Positions 8,997-16,860 of a DNA stretch of 64,000 bases are shown here, piece after piece. Made by a program: the position numbers and the translations under genes. The stretch lies in the NCBI GenBank assembly GCA_017447865.1, contig JAFSMO010000016.1:1-64000 (forward strand). Reading direction: 5' to 3'. Source of the DNA: Thermoguttaceae bacterium (GTDB lineage: Bacteria > Planctomycetota > Planctomycetia > Pirellulales > Thermoguttaceae). Each line of letters begins with the position of its first letter. Position 1 is the first letter of the stretch. The notes beneath the pieces were generated by a model. The model did not search any database. It was not told where the DNA came from and saw only the letters and a program-made list of their open reading frames with translations.

Positions 8997-10148
8997 ATGA
9001 TCCGAAAAATCGCTTTGCTGCTGGTTTTGGCCGCGGCGGCCGTTTCGGGAGTTTCCGCTTTCGCAGAGGAATTCTCGTTTGACACTTTAAATGCCAATTT
9101 ACGAGCGGGATTTTCCCCTTTGGTGGCGGAATTCGGCAAGGACGTGCCGGCCCTGAAAACGCCCCGGATGATCGACCTGGGCGACCAATACGTCACACCG
9201 GACGGCATGACGTACAACCCGGCGGACAATAATATTTACCTGGTCATTCCGGCCGCGGTGGAAGAGGGCGACGCGCCGCTTCTGGTCATCAAGCCGGACG
9301 ACACGGTCGAAGAAGTTTTCCGCATTCCGGCAAGCCCCGAAACCAAACACGCGGGCACGCTGGGGATTGCCTTCGGCCCCGACGGGAACCTGTACGTTGC
9401 CGACTCGCAGGAGATCAGCGGCCACGTCAATCACAACGGGCGGCTGCTCCGCGTCGTTTTTGAAGACGGCAAACCCGTTCGCTGCGAGGTCCTGGCGACG
9501 AATTTCGTCGCGCCGAACGGCCTGACGGTCGCCAACGGAAAGGTCTATTTCTGCGAGACCCGCGTAACAGAAGACACGCCGTGCCCGCTGACCTCCGGTT
9601 TGTTCTGCTTCGACCTGAAAGAGCTGGACCCGGAAAAACCGTACCGGGCTAAGACGTACGTGAGCGAGACGGACTGCGACCCGCACTTCATCTTCCAGTT
9701 CAAGACCAACGATCCGGACTGGCGCGTAGGCGCGAACGGCTGCAGTTCTTCCGTGGACGGCCGGGTTTACGTTGCCAATTTCGGGGATGAGCAGATCTAC
9801 GAGCTGACCTTTGACGCGGACGGTTCGAAGGTCGTGAAGATCCGCAACGTGATCCCGTGCCCGGAAGAGCGCAAGAAGATCAAGTCCATCGACGGGATCC
9901 GCGTGGACAGCACGTTCGGCTGCATTTACTTCGCGGACTTTGCCGGCAACGCGGTGCATAAAGTCTGCATCTCGACGGGCAAGGTGACGACGCTCGCCAA
10001 AAACCCGGTCGGAACCGGCGCAGACGGCGCGCTGGACCGCTGCTCCGAGGTGATCCGCCGAGGGAACAAACTCTACATTTCCAACATCGACCTGCCGTTT
10101 GACAACGAGAACGACGCGCCGCATTCCATGTCGGTGATCGACCTTTAA
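8997..10148 (+). CDS. Secreted SMP-30/gluconolactonase-like beta-propeller
   Basis: A 383-residue protein with a signal peptide (1-23, ending SAFAEE). Motifs GIAFGPDGNLYVADSQ and APNGLTVANGKVYFCE match blades of the SMP-30/gluconolactonase/strictosidine-synthase superfamily, whose members bind a divalent metal and often hydrolyse lactones. The exact residues for metal binding cannot be confirmed by eye. An AAAGGAG ribosome-binding site lies 6 nt before the ATG. Its 3' end has a good intrinsic terminator. A strong promoter on the opposite strand points into the 3' end of this gene (10386-10413), so antisense transcription is possible. Confidence 0.7.
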   Translation: MIRKIALLLVLAAAAVSGVSAFAEEFSFDTLNANLRAGFSPLVAEFGKDVPALKTPRMIDLGDQYVTPDGMTYNPADNNIYLVIPAAVEEGDAPLLVIKPDDTVEEVFRIPASPETKHAGTLGIAFGPDGNLYVADSQEISGHVNHNGRLLRVVFEDGKPVRCEVLATNFVAPNGLTVANGKVYFCETRVTEDTPCPLTSGLFCFDLKELDPEKPYRAKTYVSETDCDPHFIFQFKTNDPDWRVGANGCSSSVDGRVYVANFGDEQIYELTFDADGSKVVKIRNVIPCPEERKKIKSIDGIRVDSTFGCIYFADFAGNAVHKVCISTGKVTTLAKNPVGTGADGALDRCSEVIRRGNKLYISNIDLPFDNENDAPHSMSVIDL

Positions 10149-10179
10149 TGCGCAGCGATTTCGGAAGTTAAAACGAGAG

Positions 10180-10215
10180 ACGGACGCTTTTTTTCGTGAA
10201 GGCGTCCGTTTTTTT
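10180..10215 (+). terminator. Intrinsic terminator of the SMP-30-like gene
   Basis: ACGGACGC (10180-10187) pairs with GCGTCCGT (10202-10209) and is followed by a run of T. Confidence 0.85.
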
Positions 10216-10325
10216 GTCCCGACTTCAGGAAAGCTGTGTCGAGGCTCCCCGATCTGGAGCAGGAGGGCGTGGACCTCCGGGCAGAGCGTGCTGGTTACCT
10301 GGATGCGCGGCTTGTGTTTCTTCAT
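10216..10325 (-). pseudogene. Truncated small gene, start of a possible ribbon-helix-helix protein
   Basis: On the minus strand an ATG at 10325 has GGAG 8 nt upstream. It begins MKKHKPRIQVTSTL followed by PEVHALLLQIGE, which reads like the beta-strand and first helix of a ribbon-helix-helix DNA-binding protein. After about 28 residues the protein-like character is lost; the frame then continues, probably by chance, antisense into the propeller gene. A consensus promoter precedes it. I interpret it as a gene remnant that kept its promoter and ribosome-binding site. A short functional peptide or an antisense RNA are alternatives. The family assignment is a guess. Confidence 0.35.
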
Positions 10326-10385
10326 GGTCATTTCTCCGTGGGTTTGGGGTGGCGAGGGATCCGCGCCCCTCGATCGAACACCCGC

Positions 10386-10413
10386 ATTATAAACGTTCCG
10401 AGGAAAATGTCAA
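10386..10413 (-). promoter_or_regulatory. Perfect consensus promoter on the minus strand
   Basis: Read on the minus strand, TTGACA (10408-10413), 16 nt, TATAAT (10386-10391). Transcription would start near 10379 and run through the truncated ORF toward the 3' end of the SMP-30-like gene. Confidence 0.75.
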
Positions 10414-10511
10414 TTGGAAATATTGTATATTTGAGTAAAAAACAAGAAAATAGAGTGTAACTAGAATTTTCAAAAGTTTTTAGAAGGTCTGGGCTTTCCT
10501 TTCGGCCCCCC

Positions 10512-10539
10512 TTGCAATTAATGGGATTTCCTTTAGAAT
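10512..10539 (+). promoter_or_regulatory. Promoter of the kinase-FGE gene
   Basis: TTGCAA (10512-10517), 16 nt, TAGAAT (10534-10539), preceded by a C tract, 46 nt upstream of the start at 10586. Confidence 0.6.
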
Positions 10540-10585
10540 TTAAAAAGATTTTGAAAATGATTCCCCAGTCACGGATAAAAACACA

Positions 10586-12334
10586 ATGGGTACGATCGAC
10601 AATTTACCGACGTTCGAAGATGATTTCAACTCTTACACCGTGGAACTCAAGGAAGGCCAATTCCTCGGCGAAAACAAGAACTACCGCCTTGAGAAAAACC
10701 TCGGCGCGGGCGGTATGGGCGAGGTCTGGCTGGCTACCGAGATTCGGAACAGGCAGGAAATCCGTAAAGTCGTGGTAAAGACCATTCGTCCCGATCGACG
10801 TGATAATGAAGGCGCGCAGGAAAAAGCCCTGAAGCAGTTCCGGCTCATTCAAAGCCTGAACCATCAAAATATCTGCCCGATTTACGTCATCGAGCATGAC
10901 CCGGCGTGTGGCTACCTTATCGTGATGGGCTACGCGGATGGCGGTTCCTACGCCGACTGGTTCGCCGAAAAGCCGAAATCACTCGCAGAGGTCTGCGACG
11001 TGCTGCGTCCGATTGCCGACGCTCTGGATTTTGCGCACAAGTTTGGCGTGATCCACCGCGACGTGAAGCCCGAAAACATGATGTTTACGCAACTTAACGG
11101 CATTCGGGTTTCGTGGTTGATCGACTTCGGCATCGCGGCTAACCTCCGCACTGCGACGAAGGCGACACAGGGCCAGTTTTCCCAGTCCGGCACCGAATCC
11201 TACATGGCTCCGGAGCAGAAAACGCGCCAACTTCAAACCGGGCAGACGGACGAATACTCGCTTGCGATGGTGGCGCTGGAATTCCTCACCGGGTCACTCT
11301 CACCGCTTTCGGCGCTTCTGCTTTCCCCGGAGATTCAACCGATTGTGGTGAAAGCCCTTGCGCCGGAGCCGTCGGCCCGCTACGCAACGTGCCGAGCGTT
11401 CATCGACGCGCTTGCTTCTGCGGGGACGACGTTTCCAGCGTCGTCCATTCGGAAGGACGGCAGCTCGCCGTCCGCGGCCGGCCCGGCCGCCAGTCCGTCT
11501 CACACAAAAACGAATACGGGGACGAAGCCGCCAGCGTCGTTAATCCGGAAGAACGGCGGCTCGCCGTCCACGGCCGTCCCGTCCGCCAATGTCGGACCAG
11601 TGAATACGGGGACGATGCTTCCAGCATCGTCAAAAAAAGCGGGCGAACGCAAAATTCTGACGGCGGACGGCATCGACTACGCGTTCCGCTGGTGCCCGCC
11701 GGGTGTGTTTATGATGGGCCGGGATTCCCGGCTCAATCATTCAAAACCCGTCCACCAAGTGAAACTGACAAAGGGTTTCTGGCTTTTGGAGACGCAGGTT
11801 ACGCAAGCAATGTGGCAGAGCGTGATGGGGAATAATCCGAGCAAATTCAAGGGGGAGCGGAATCCGGTCGAGTACGTGAGCTGGGAGGACTGCCAGTCAT
11901 TCTGTAAGAAGTTAAGCCAGAAATTAGGTCAGCGAGTCCAACTTCCTACGGAGGCGCAGTGGGAATACGCTTGTCGAGCGGGTACGACGGGTTCTTACGC
12001 TGGAAATCTTGACGAGATGGCGTGGTACATTTCCAATTCGGATTTGACGACCCACGCAGTGGGTCAGAAGAAGCCGAACGCTTGGGGTTTGTACGACATG
12101 CACGGTAACGTGTGGGAGTGGTGTTCCGATTATTACGACTCCACTTATTACTCCAGGTCGCCAAAGAGCGACCCGGAAAACACAACGGCTTCCCCGTACC
12201 GTGTGTCTCGCGGCGGGAGTTTCAACTACCTCTCCGTGAGCTGCCTGCCGGCATACCGCCACAGGGGCACGCCTAACGACAGGGACTGCCACTTCGGCTT
12301 CCGGCTGCTTGTAGTTCCTAGTCCAGAGGATTAG
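10586..12334 (+). CDS. Ser/Thr protein kinase fused to an FGE/SUMF1-like domain
   Basis: A 582-residue two-domain protein. Residues 32-275 are a Hanks-type kinase: glycine loop GAGGMGEVW (40-48), Lys65, catalytic HRDVKPEN (Asp159), metal-binding DFG (180-182) and SYMAPEQ (205-211). A Pro/Ser-rich linker (about 280-352) made of three ~30-residue repeats follows. The C-terminal domain (about 362-582) is a formylglycine-generating-enzyme fold, with LPTEAQWEYACRAG, GLYDMHGNVWEWC and SRGGSFN. Such domains often bind ligands or proteins rather than modify sulfatases. There is no transmembrane helix, unlike many planctomycete receptor-type kinases. The linker is encoded by palindromic DNA that closely matches an intergenic repeat near 54749. 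No clear ribosome-binding site precedes the ATG. Confidence 0.85.
   Translation: MGTIDNLPTFEDDFNSYTVELKEGQFLGENKNYRLEKNLGAGGMGEVWLATEIRNRQEIRKVVVKTIRPDRRDNEGAQEKALKQFRLIQSLNHQNICPIYVIEHDPACGYLIVMGYADGGSYADWFAEKPKSLAEVCDVLRPIADALDFAHKFGVIHRDVKPENMMFTQLNGIRVSWLIDFGIAANLRTATKATQGQFSQSGTESYMAPEQKTRQLQTGQTDEYSLAMVALEFLTGSLSPLSALLLSPEIQPIVVKALAPEPSARYATCRAFIDALASAGTTFPASSIRKDGSSPSAAGPAASPSHTKTNTGTKPPASLIRKNGGSPSTAVPSANVGPVNTGTMLPASSKKAGERKILTADGIDYAFRWCPPGVFMMGRDSRLNHSKPVHQVKLTKGFWLLETQVTQAMWQSVMGNNPSKFKGERNPVEYVSWEDCQSFCKKLSQKLGQRVQLPTEAQWEYACRAGTTGSYAGNLDEMAWYISNSDLTTHAVGQKKPNAWGLYDMHGNVWEWCSDYYDSTYYSRSPKSDPENTTASPYRVSRGGSFNYLSVSCLPAYRHRGTPNDRDCHFGFRLLVVPSPED
11422..11640. repeat. Palindromic repeats inside the kinase gene
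   Basis: Three copies of a ~90-nt unit start at 11422, 11518 and 11608 with GGGGACGA; the third copy is short. Each unit begins with a hairpin (GACGACG...CGTCGTC in copy 1). Copies 1 and 2 then carry a second palindrome, GGACGGCAGCTCGCCGTCC in copy 1. The stretch 11444-11492, read in reverse complement, matches 54749-54796 almost base for base. The repeats stay in frame and encode the linker between the two domains. Confidence 0.8.
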
Positions 12335-12581
12335 GCACGGAGTGCCGCACACTCTAGCAAGCGGCGAGGCGGAGCCGCGGCAAGCAGATCGCAAGGCCGT
12401 AGTGCCAAAGCCCCCAGCAAAATATTCAGCCCCGTCTCTTTCCTTCCTCACCTCTCTCCCGTTAGCGGGTGATAATGCCAGTATCTCGAACGCTCGCCCG
12501 CGCATTGGCAGTAGGTCTGGATTCCTCGGGATTGCGCCAGGTTCCACATCCGGCGGCAGAAGGCCGGGGCGCCCAAATCGT
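12335..12581. other. Intergenic gap with GC-rich inverted repeats
   Basis: A gap of about 250 nt between convergent genes. It contains short GC-rich inverted repeats, for example GGCGAGGCGGAGCCGC near 12363, and no convincing coding frame. No strong intrinsic terminator with a T run was found. Confidence 0.4.
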
Positions 12582-14096
12582 TCAGCCCGGTTGATTGGTA
12601 CAGACCCGGACCGGAAATTCCATGAGCGCCAAAACGTCCCGCTCCAGATCCGCGCCGGGGGTGAGTTCCGTCAGCGTCATCACGCCGTCGATGAGGCGGA
12701 ACGTCGCCCGTTCCGTGATGAAAAGAACGTCCTGGCCCGTTTCGGCGGCACGGCGGGCGCTGAACGTGATCTGCTCAACGTCGCGGACGAATTTTTTGAT
12801 CCGGCCTTCCTGCACGATCTTCAGCCGACCGTCGTGGAATTCGGCTTTCAGCCCGCCGGAGGTGAACGTCCCGCAAAAGACGACGCGCCGGGCGTTCTGG
12901 GTGATGTTGATGAACCCGCCGCAGCCCGCGAGTTTCGAGCCGAATTTGCTGACGTTGACGTTCCCGAAGCGGTCCGCCTGAGCCAGCCCCAGGAACGCGG
13001 CGTCGAGGCCCCCGCCGTCGTAGAAGTCGAACTGCTCCGGCTGGCTGAGGATGCAGTCGGGCCAGGCCGCCGCGCCGAAAGATCCTCCCGAGGCGGGGAA
13101 GCCGCCGATCGTCCCCGACTCGGTGGTCAGGATCAGATCGGAAATCCCCATTTCGGCCGCGGCCGCGGAGATCCCTTCCGGCATTCCGATGCCCAGATTG
13201 ACGATCGCTCCCGGCGTCAGTTCCCGGGCGGCCCGCTGCGCGATGAACTGGCGGACGCCGAGCGGCGCTTGCGCGTCCTGTTTCTCTTGCGCCTCGTGAT
13301 GACCTCCGCCCAAAAACGCGGGCTCGAAGTCGAAGTCGTTGGTCATTCGGTGGTTTTCGGGCCGGGCGACGACGACCGCGTCCACCAGACACGCCGGAAT
13401 TTTGACCTGATGCGGGTCGAGCGGAGCGTCGGCGAGGCGTTCGACCTGCACGATCACTTTCCCGCCGGAGTTTCTGGCGGCCTGGGCCATGGCCGTGACT
13501 TCCAGACTGACCGGCTCACGTTCGAGCGAGCAGTTCCCCTTCGCGTCGCAGGAGGTCGCCCGCAGAAAAACGACGTCGATCGGGAACGCCCTGTAAAGCA
13601 GAAACGGCTTCCCGCCAATCGTGATCCTCTCGACCAGATCGCCGGCCTGCCGCGCTTTTTCGTTGAGTTTTCCCCCTTCGAGCGCCGGATCGACGAACGT
13701 CTCCAGCCCGACGTGGGTGATGTTTCCGGGCAGGCCCTGCGCAATGTCGCGGTACAGGTGCGAGATCACGCCTTGCGGGAGGTTGTACCCGGCGATTTTA
13801 TCTTCCAGAATGAGCCGCTGAATGTCCGGCGCCATGGCGAAATGGCTGGCGATGATCCGGCCGACGAGCCCTTCCAGCGCGAGCCGATTGATCCCGCAGC
13901 CGGGCGAGGTCCCGTCCCCCTGACCGGCGCAGTGGACGACCGTCAGGTCACGCGGCCCGCCCGTTTCGAGAAACCGGTCCCGCAGGGCGATCAGCAGTTC
14001 CTCCGGCTTCATCAGCCCGATGAACCCTTCGACCGCCAGCGTCGCGCCGCTTTTGACGTACTTTTGGACGGCCTGTTGCGCGGTGATCACTTCCAT
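12582..14096 (-). CDS. Acyl-CoA:acetate/propionate-type CoA-transferase
   Basis: A 504-residue protein with both halves of a class I CoA-transferase in one chain. The N-terminal half has the GATLAVEGFIG and HCAGQGDG segments. The C-terminal half has the catalytic glutamate in TTESGTIGG (Glu326), just before a Gly-rich loop. This single-chain arrangement is that of propionate CoA-transferase and YdiF. The family moves CoA between short-chain acyl-CoA and a free acid via a glutamyl-CoA intermediate. Its start overlaps the end of the upstream sugar kinase gene by 10 nt, so the two are co-transcribed and probably translationally coupled. How a CoA-transferase joins a sugar kinase is not obvious; it may act on acids released in sugar breakdown. 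Confidence 0.85.
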   Translation of the reverse strand: MEVITAQQAVQKYVKSGATLAVEGFIGLMKPEELLIALRDRFLETGGPRDLTVVHCAGQGDGTSPGCGINRLALEGLVGRIIASHFAMAPDIQRLILEDKIAGYNLPQGVISHLYRDIAQGLPGNITHVGLETFVDPALEGGKLNEKARQAGDLVERITIGGKPFLLYRAFPIDVVFLRATSCDAKGNCSLEREPVSLEVTAMAQAARNSGGKVIVQVERLADAPLDPHQVKIPACLVDAVVVARPENHRMTNDFDFEPAFLGGGHHEAQEKQDAQAPLGVRQFIAQRAARELTPGAIVNLGIGMPEGISAAAAEMGISDLILTTESGTIGGFPASGGSFGAAAWPDCILSQPEQFDFYDGGGLDAAFLGLAQADRFGNVNVSKFGSKLAGCGGFINITQNARRVVFCGTFTSGGLKAEFHDGRLKIVQEGRIKKFVRDVEQITFSARRAAETGQDVLFITERATFRLIDGVMTLTELTPGADLERDVLALMEFPVRVCTNQPG

Positions 14097-15604
14097 GCCA
14101 GTTCACTCCATCCTGGCTCCAGAACTTCGAGGAGCTTTTTGAACCGGGCGTATTTTTTGGCGTAAAGGTCCGCTTTGGCGGCGTCCGGGTGGTTCACGTT
14201 TGAGAATTTGACGAACGTTTTGCACGCAGTCTTGCAGTCGGGAAACGCTCCCACGGCGACCGCGGCGGCGATTGCGGCCCCCAGCGCGCCCAGCTCGGCG
14301 CCGTCCGGGACACGCACGGGCGTCTGGAACACGTCGGCGAACATCTGCCGCCAGATCGGGCTTTTGGCCGCTCCGCCCGCCAGGAGGATCTCGCCGGGTT
14401 TGGAGCGGAACTTGAGCAGCCGCTCGATGTGCCAGTAGTGGGCGAAAACGATCCCTTCACAAACGGAGCGCATGACGTGCCCGCGATCCTGCCAGGCGTC
14501 CAGCCCGAACAGGACCCCTTTGCCGTCCGGATTGGGCGGGCAGGCGTACAGGAACGGGAGGAAAATCGCGCCGGTGTCTTCCGGTTCCGTCGCCTCCAAT
14601 TCTTCGTTCAGCACGTCGTAGATGGTCTTCCCGCTGTTCTTCAGAGCGAGCAGTTCTTTATCCGCCTTGAAAAACGTCGAAAGCGTCCATTCCAGATTGC
14701 TCGTCGAGGTCGCGCTCCCCTCGAGCATGAGGTAGAAGCCCGGGATGGAGTAAAGGGTGGTCATGAAAATGTCCTTGCTGACCACGGGCGCCGTGGCGAT
14801 GTACTGATTGTTCCCCCACGTCCCGGAAATGAGGCAGAGCGACCGTTCGTCTGTCATGCCGACGCCCAGCCCCACCGCGTCAATGTCGAACATACCACCG
14901 GCGACGGGCGTTCCGGCCGCAAGACCCGTTTCCTGTGCGGCTTCCGGCGTGACGTGCCCGCAGATTTGGGTGGTTTGCACCAGCGGCGGCAGTAAATGCT
15001 GGTACTTTTCCACACCCCACGCCCGAAGAAGTTCATCGTCCCACTGACCCGTCTGATTGTTGAGCAGGCTCGTGGCGGACGCGTCGGTCAGTTCCATCGC
15101 CGCCTCGCCGGTCAGTTTGAACCGGACGAAATCTTTGACCATGAAGAGCCATTTCGCCCTCTGGAGCGTTTCCGGCTGATGGTCTTCAAACCAGCGGAGG
15201 AGCGCGTTCGGCTGGGCCGCCCACGTGCGTTGGGTCGTTTTGCTCATCAGGGCGTCCACTACGCCGGCCCGTTCCCACTGGTCCACGTACTCCCGGGCGC
15301 GAATGTCGGTCGAGCGCACGCCCACGAGCGGCGCGCCATCGCCGTCCACCAGGTACATGCCGTTCCCGTGCCCGGCGCACGCGACGCAGGCGATCTCTTT
15401 CGGGTCGATCCCGGCCTGGGTGACGGCCGAGCGGATCGCCTTGACGTTGCTCTGCCACAGCTGCGCGCCGTCCACTTCCTCCATGCCCGGCTGCGGGTGA
15501 AGGAGTTCCACTTTCTCCGAACAGACGGAAACCAGCGTCCCGGTCCCGTCAAACAGGGCTGCCTTCGTCATGGTCCCGCCGTTATCGATGCCAAGGTAAT
15601 ACAT
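14087..15604 (-). CDS. FGGY-family carbohydrate kinase (xylulokinase-like)
   Basis: A 505-residue sugar kinase. I chose the ATG at 15604, giving MYYLGIDNGGTMTKAALFD, because this is the canonical phosphate-1 segment at the N-terminus; the 43 extra in-frame residues upstream do not look like protein. A C-terminal Gly-rich segment, ILLAGGAAKSPIWRQMFADV, is the adenosine motif of FGGY kinases (xylulose, ribulose, glycerol, gluconate). Length and overall style are closest to LyxK/XylB-like pentulose kinases. A cupin resembling D-lyxose isomerase is transcribed divergently next to it, which supports a pentose or pentulose substrate. No strong ribosome-binding site is visible. It overlaps the CoA-transferase gene downstream. 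Confidence 0.8.
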   Translation of the reverse strand: MYYLGIDNGGTMTKAALFDGTGTLVSVCSEKVELLHPQPGMEEVDGAQLWQSNVKAIRSAVTQAGIDPKEIACVACAGHGNGMYLVDGDGAPLVGVRSTDIRAREYVDQWERAGVVDALMSKTTQRTWAAQPNALLRWFEDHQPETLQRAKWLFMVKDFVRFKLTGEAAMELTDASATSLLNNQTGQWDDELLRAWGVEKYQHLLPPLVQTTQICGHVTPEAAQETGLAAGTPVAGGMFDIDAVGLGVGMTDERSLCLISGTWGNNQYIATAPVVSKDIFMTTLYSIPGFYLMLEGSATSTSNLEWTLSTFFKADKELLALKNSGKTIYDVLNEELEATEPEDTGAIFLPFLYACPPNPDGKGVLFGLDAWQDRGHVMRSVCEGIVFAHYWHIERLLKFRSKPGEILLAGGAAKSPIWRQMFADVFQTPVRVPDGAELGALGAAIAAAVAVGAFPDCKTACKTFVKFSNVNHPDAAKADLYAKKYARFKKLLEVLEPGWSELAWK

Positions 15605-15760
15605 GATTCTGATTTTTTGAAGATCTGATGGTCCTGAAAAACTTTCAATCGACCTCAGTATTCTATCTGATTCACCGATCCAGTTCAAGGGCCTGGAGCC
15701 AAATTTAATGAAAGAAAGAGAAAAGTTTTGCATTTTTTTCGATTTGGGTGAAAGAAACTC

Positions 15761-15788
15761 TTGAAATAAACCGGGATACTGGTATAAT
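15761..15788 (+). promoter_or_regulatory. Promoter of the lyxose-isomerase-like gene
   Basis: TTGAAA (15761-15766), 16 nt, TATAAT (15783-15788), with TGG just before the -10 forming an extended -10. Confidence 0.8.
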
Positions 15789-15853
15789 TTCTGAATAAAC
15801 CCGTTTTGGTGGTGAATTATTTCATTAATTTTAAATTTTAAAAGGAGTCAGAA

Positions 15854-16612
15854 ATGGAAAAAATCAATCGTCGTTCTGTTTTGAAGGCCACGGGCGCGGC
15901 TCTGGCGGGTGTGGTCGCCGGGACCGCTGCGGAATCGCAGGCCGCTGGCCGCCTTCGTTTTCCGAGTTTGCCCTTTGTGAAGCCTGCACAGCCGGCTCAG
16001 CCTGCCGCTGCGGGTCTGAAGTTCAACAACGCCGACTTCTATGACCTGGACGGGTCGTTCAACGAAGACAAAGCCAAGGACGCGATCATCGCCCTGTGCC
16101 GGTACTTCAATTACCCCGTTTTTCCGGATCTGAAAGAACGCATGTGGATTTCTGACTACGGGACAGGCAAGTTTACCGAGCTCGGCCTGGCGTGCATCGG
16201 AATCGTCAATAACGACAAGGACAAGAAGGGCCAGACGTTCATGATGCAGGACCTCTACCTCCTCCCGGGCCAGATGCTGCCGGAACACTGGCACATCAAG
16301 GGCGAAGGCCAGGCGGTCAAGAACGAAGGCTGGTTCATCCGTCACGGCAAGTCGTTCATCGTCGGCATCGGCGAAGACAATCTCCCGCCGGAGATCAAGA
16401 TCCCGGAATGCCACATGGGCGGGACCGTCGAGGTCAAGCATGGCCAGTGGGCCAACCCCGGTGATTACGTTCAGCTGGCGAAAGTCGAATCGAAGCACTG
16501 GCAGATGGCCGGCCCTGAAGGCTGCATCCTGACCGAAGTCGCCAATCTGCACACCGACAGCGCCGTCCGTCACAACGACCCCGCCATTAACGATCATTTC
16601 CTTGGGAAATAA
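15854..16612 (+). CDS. Tat-signal cupin resembling D-lyxose/D-mannose isomerase
   Basis: A 252-residue protein. The N-terminus has a twin-arginine-type signal (NRRSVLKATG, hydrophobic stretch to residue 24, AESQA cleavage-like site). The body is a cupin with EHWH (144-147) and further acidic and histidine residues (KNEGW near 156; NLHTDSAVRHNDPA near the C-terminus). This is the pattern of the metal-dependent D-lyxose ketol-isomerase family, which interconverts D-lyxose with D-xylulose and D-mannose with D-fructose. The divergent FGGY kinase could phosphorylate the ketose. Export of a sugar isomerase is odd, because the kinase is cytoplasmic; alternatively the protein binds rather than converts sugars. 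An AAGGAG ribosome-binding site precedes the ATG. Confidence 0.6.
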   Translation: MEKINRRSVLKATGAALAGVVAGTAAESQAAGRLRFPSLPFVKPAQPAQPAAAGLKFNNADFYDLDGSFNEDKAKDAIIALCRYFNYPVFPDLKERMWISDYGTGKFTELGLACIGIVNNDKDKKGQTFMMQDLYLLPGQMLPEHWHIKGEGQAVKNEGWFIRHGKSFIVGIGEDNLPPEIKIPECHMGGTVEVKHGQWANPGDYVQLAKVESKHWQMAGPEGCILTEVANLHTDSAVRHNDPAINDHFLGK

Positions 16613-16621
16613 TACTTTTCC

Positions 16622-16735
16622 GTGTTGAGAGTTGAGTTAAGAAAGCCGGTGGCTTTCTATGGGTTGAAATCTTTCTGAAATCAACGTTACGCGCCAGCGT
16701 CAACTCAACTCTCAACTCTCAACTCTCAACACTCC
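16622..16735. repeat. Heptamer repeat with inverted flank
   Basis: GTGTTGAGAGTTGAGTT on the left is complementary to AACTCAACTCTCAACAC within a run of AACTCTC heptamers on the right, so the region can form a long stem. It lies just after the isomerase-like gene and could act as a 3' hairpin. Confidence 0.75.
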
Positions 16736-16791
16736 TCCAACTCTTTTTTCTAAAAATTTTCTAAAATTTTAAAAATTTTCGCTTTTTTTTG

Positions 16792-16819
16792 TTGCTTTTT
16801 AAACGACCCGGAATAAAAT
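16792..16819 (+). promoter_or_regulatory. Promoter of PEP-CTERM protein 1
   Basis: TTGCTT (16792-16797), 16 nt, TAAAAT (16814-16819), 41 nt before the start at 16861. Confidence 0.6.
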
Positions 16820-16860
16820 TAACGTCATAGGTTAATAAATTTACCAGTTGGAGTGTAAAA

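Noticed and set aside
12342..14165. 607-codon plus-strand frame opposite the CoA-transferase
   Set aside because: Mirror of a conserved gene with catalytic Glu; the plus frame has no family motif.
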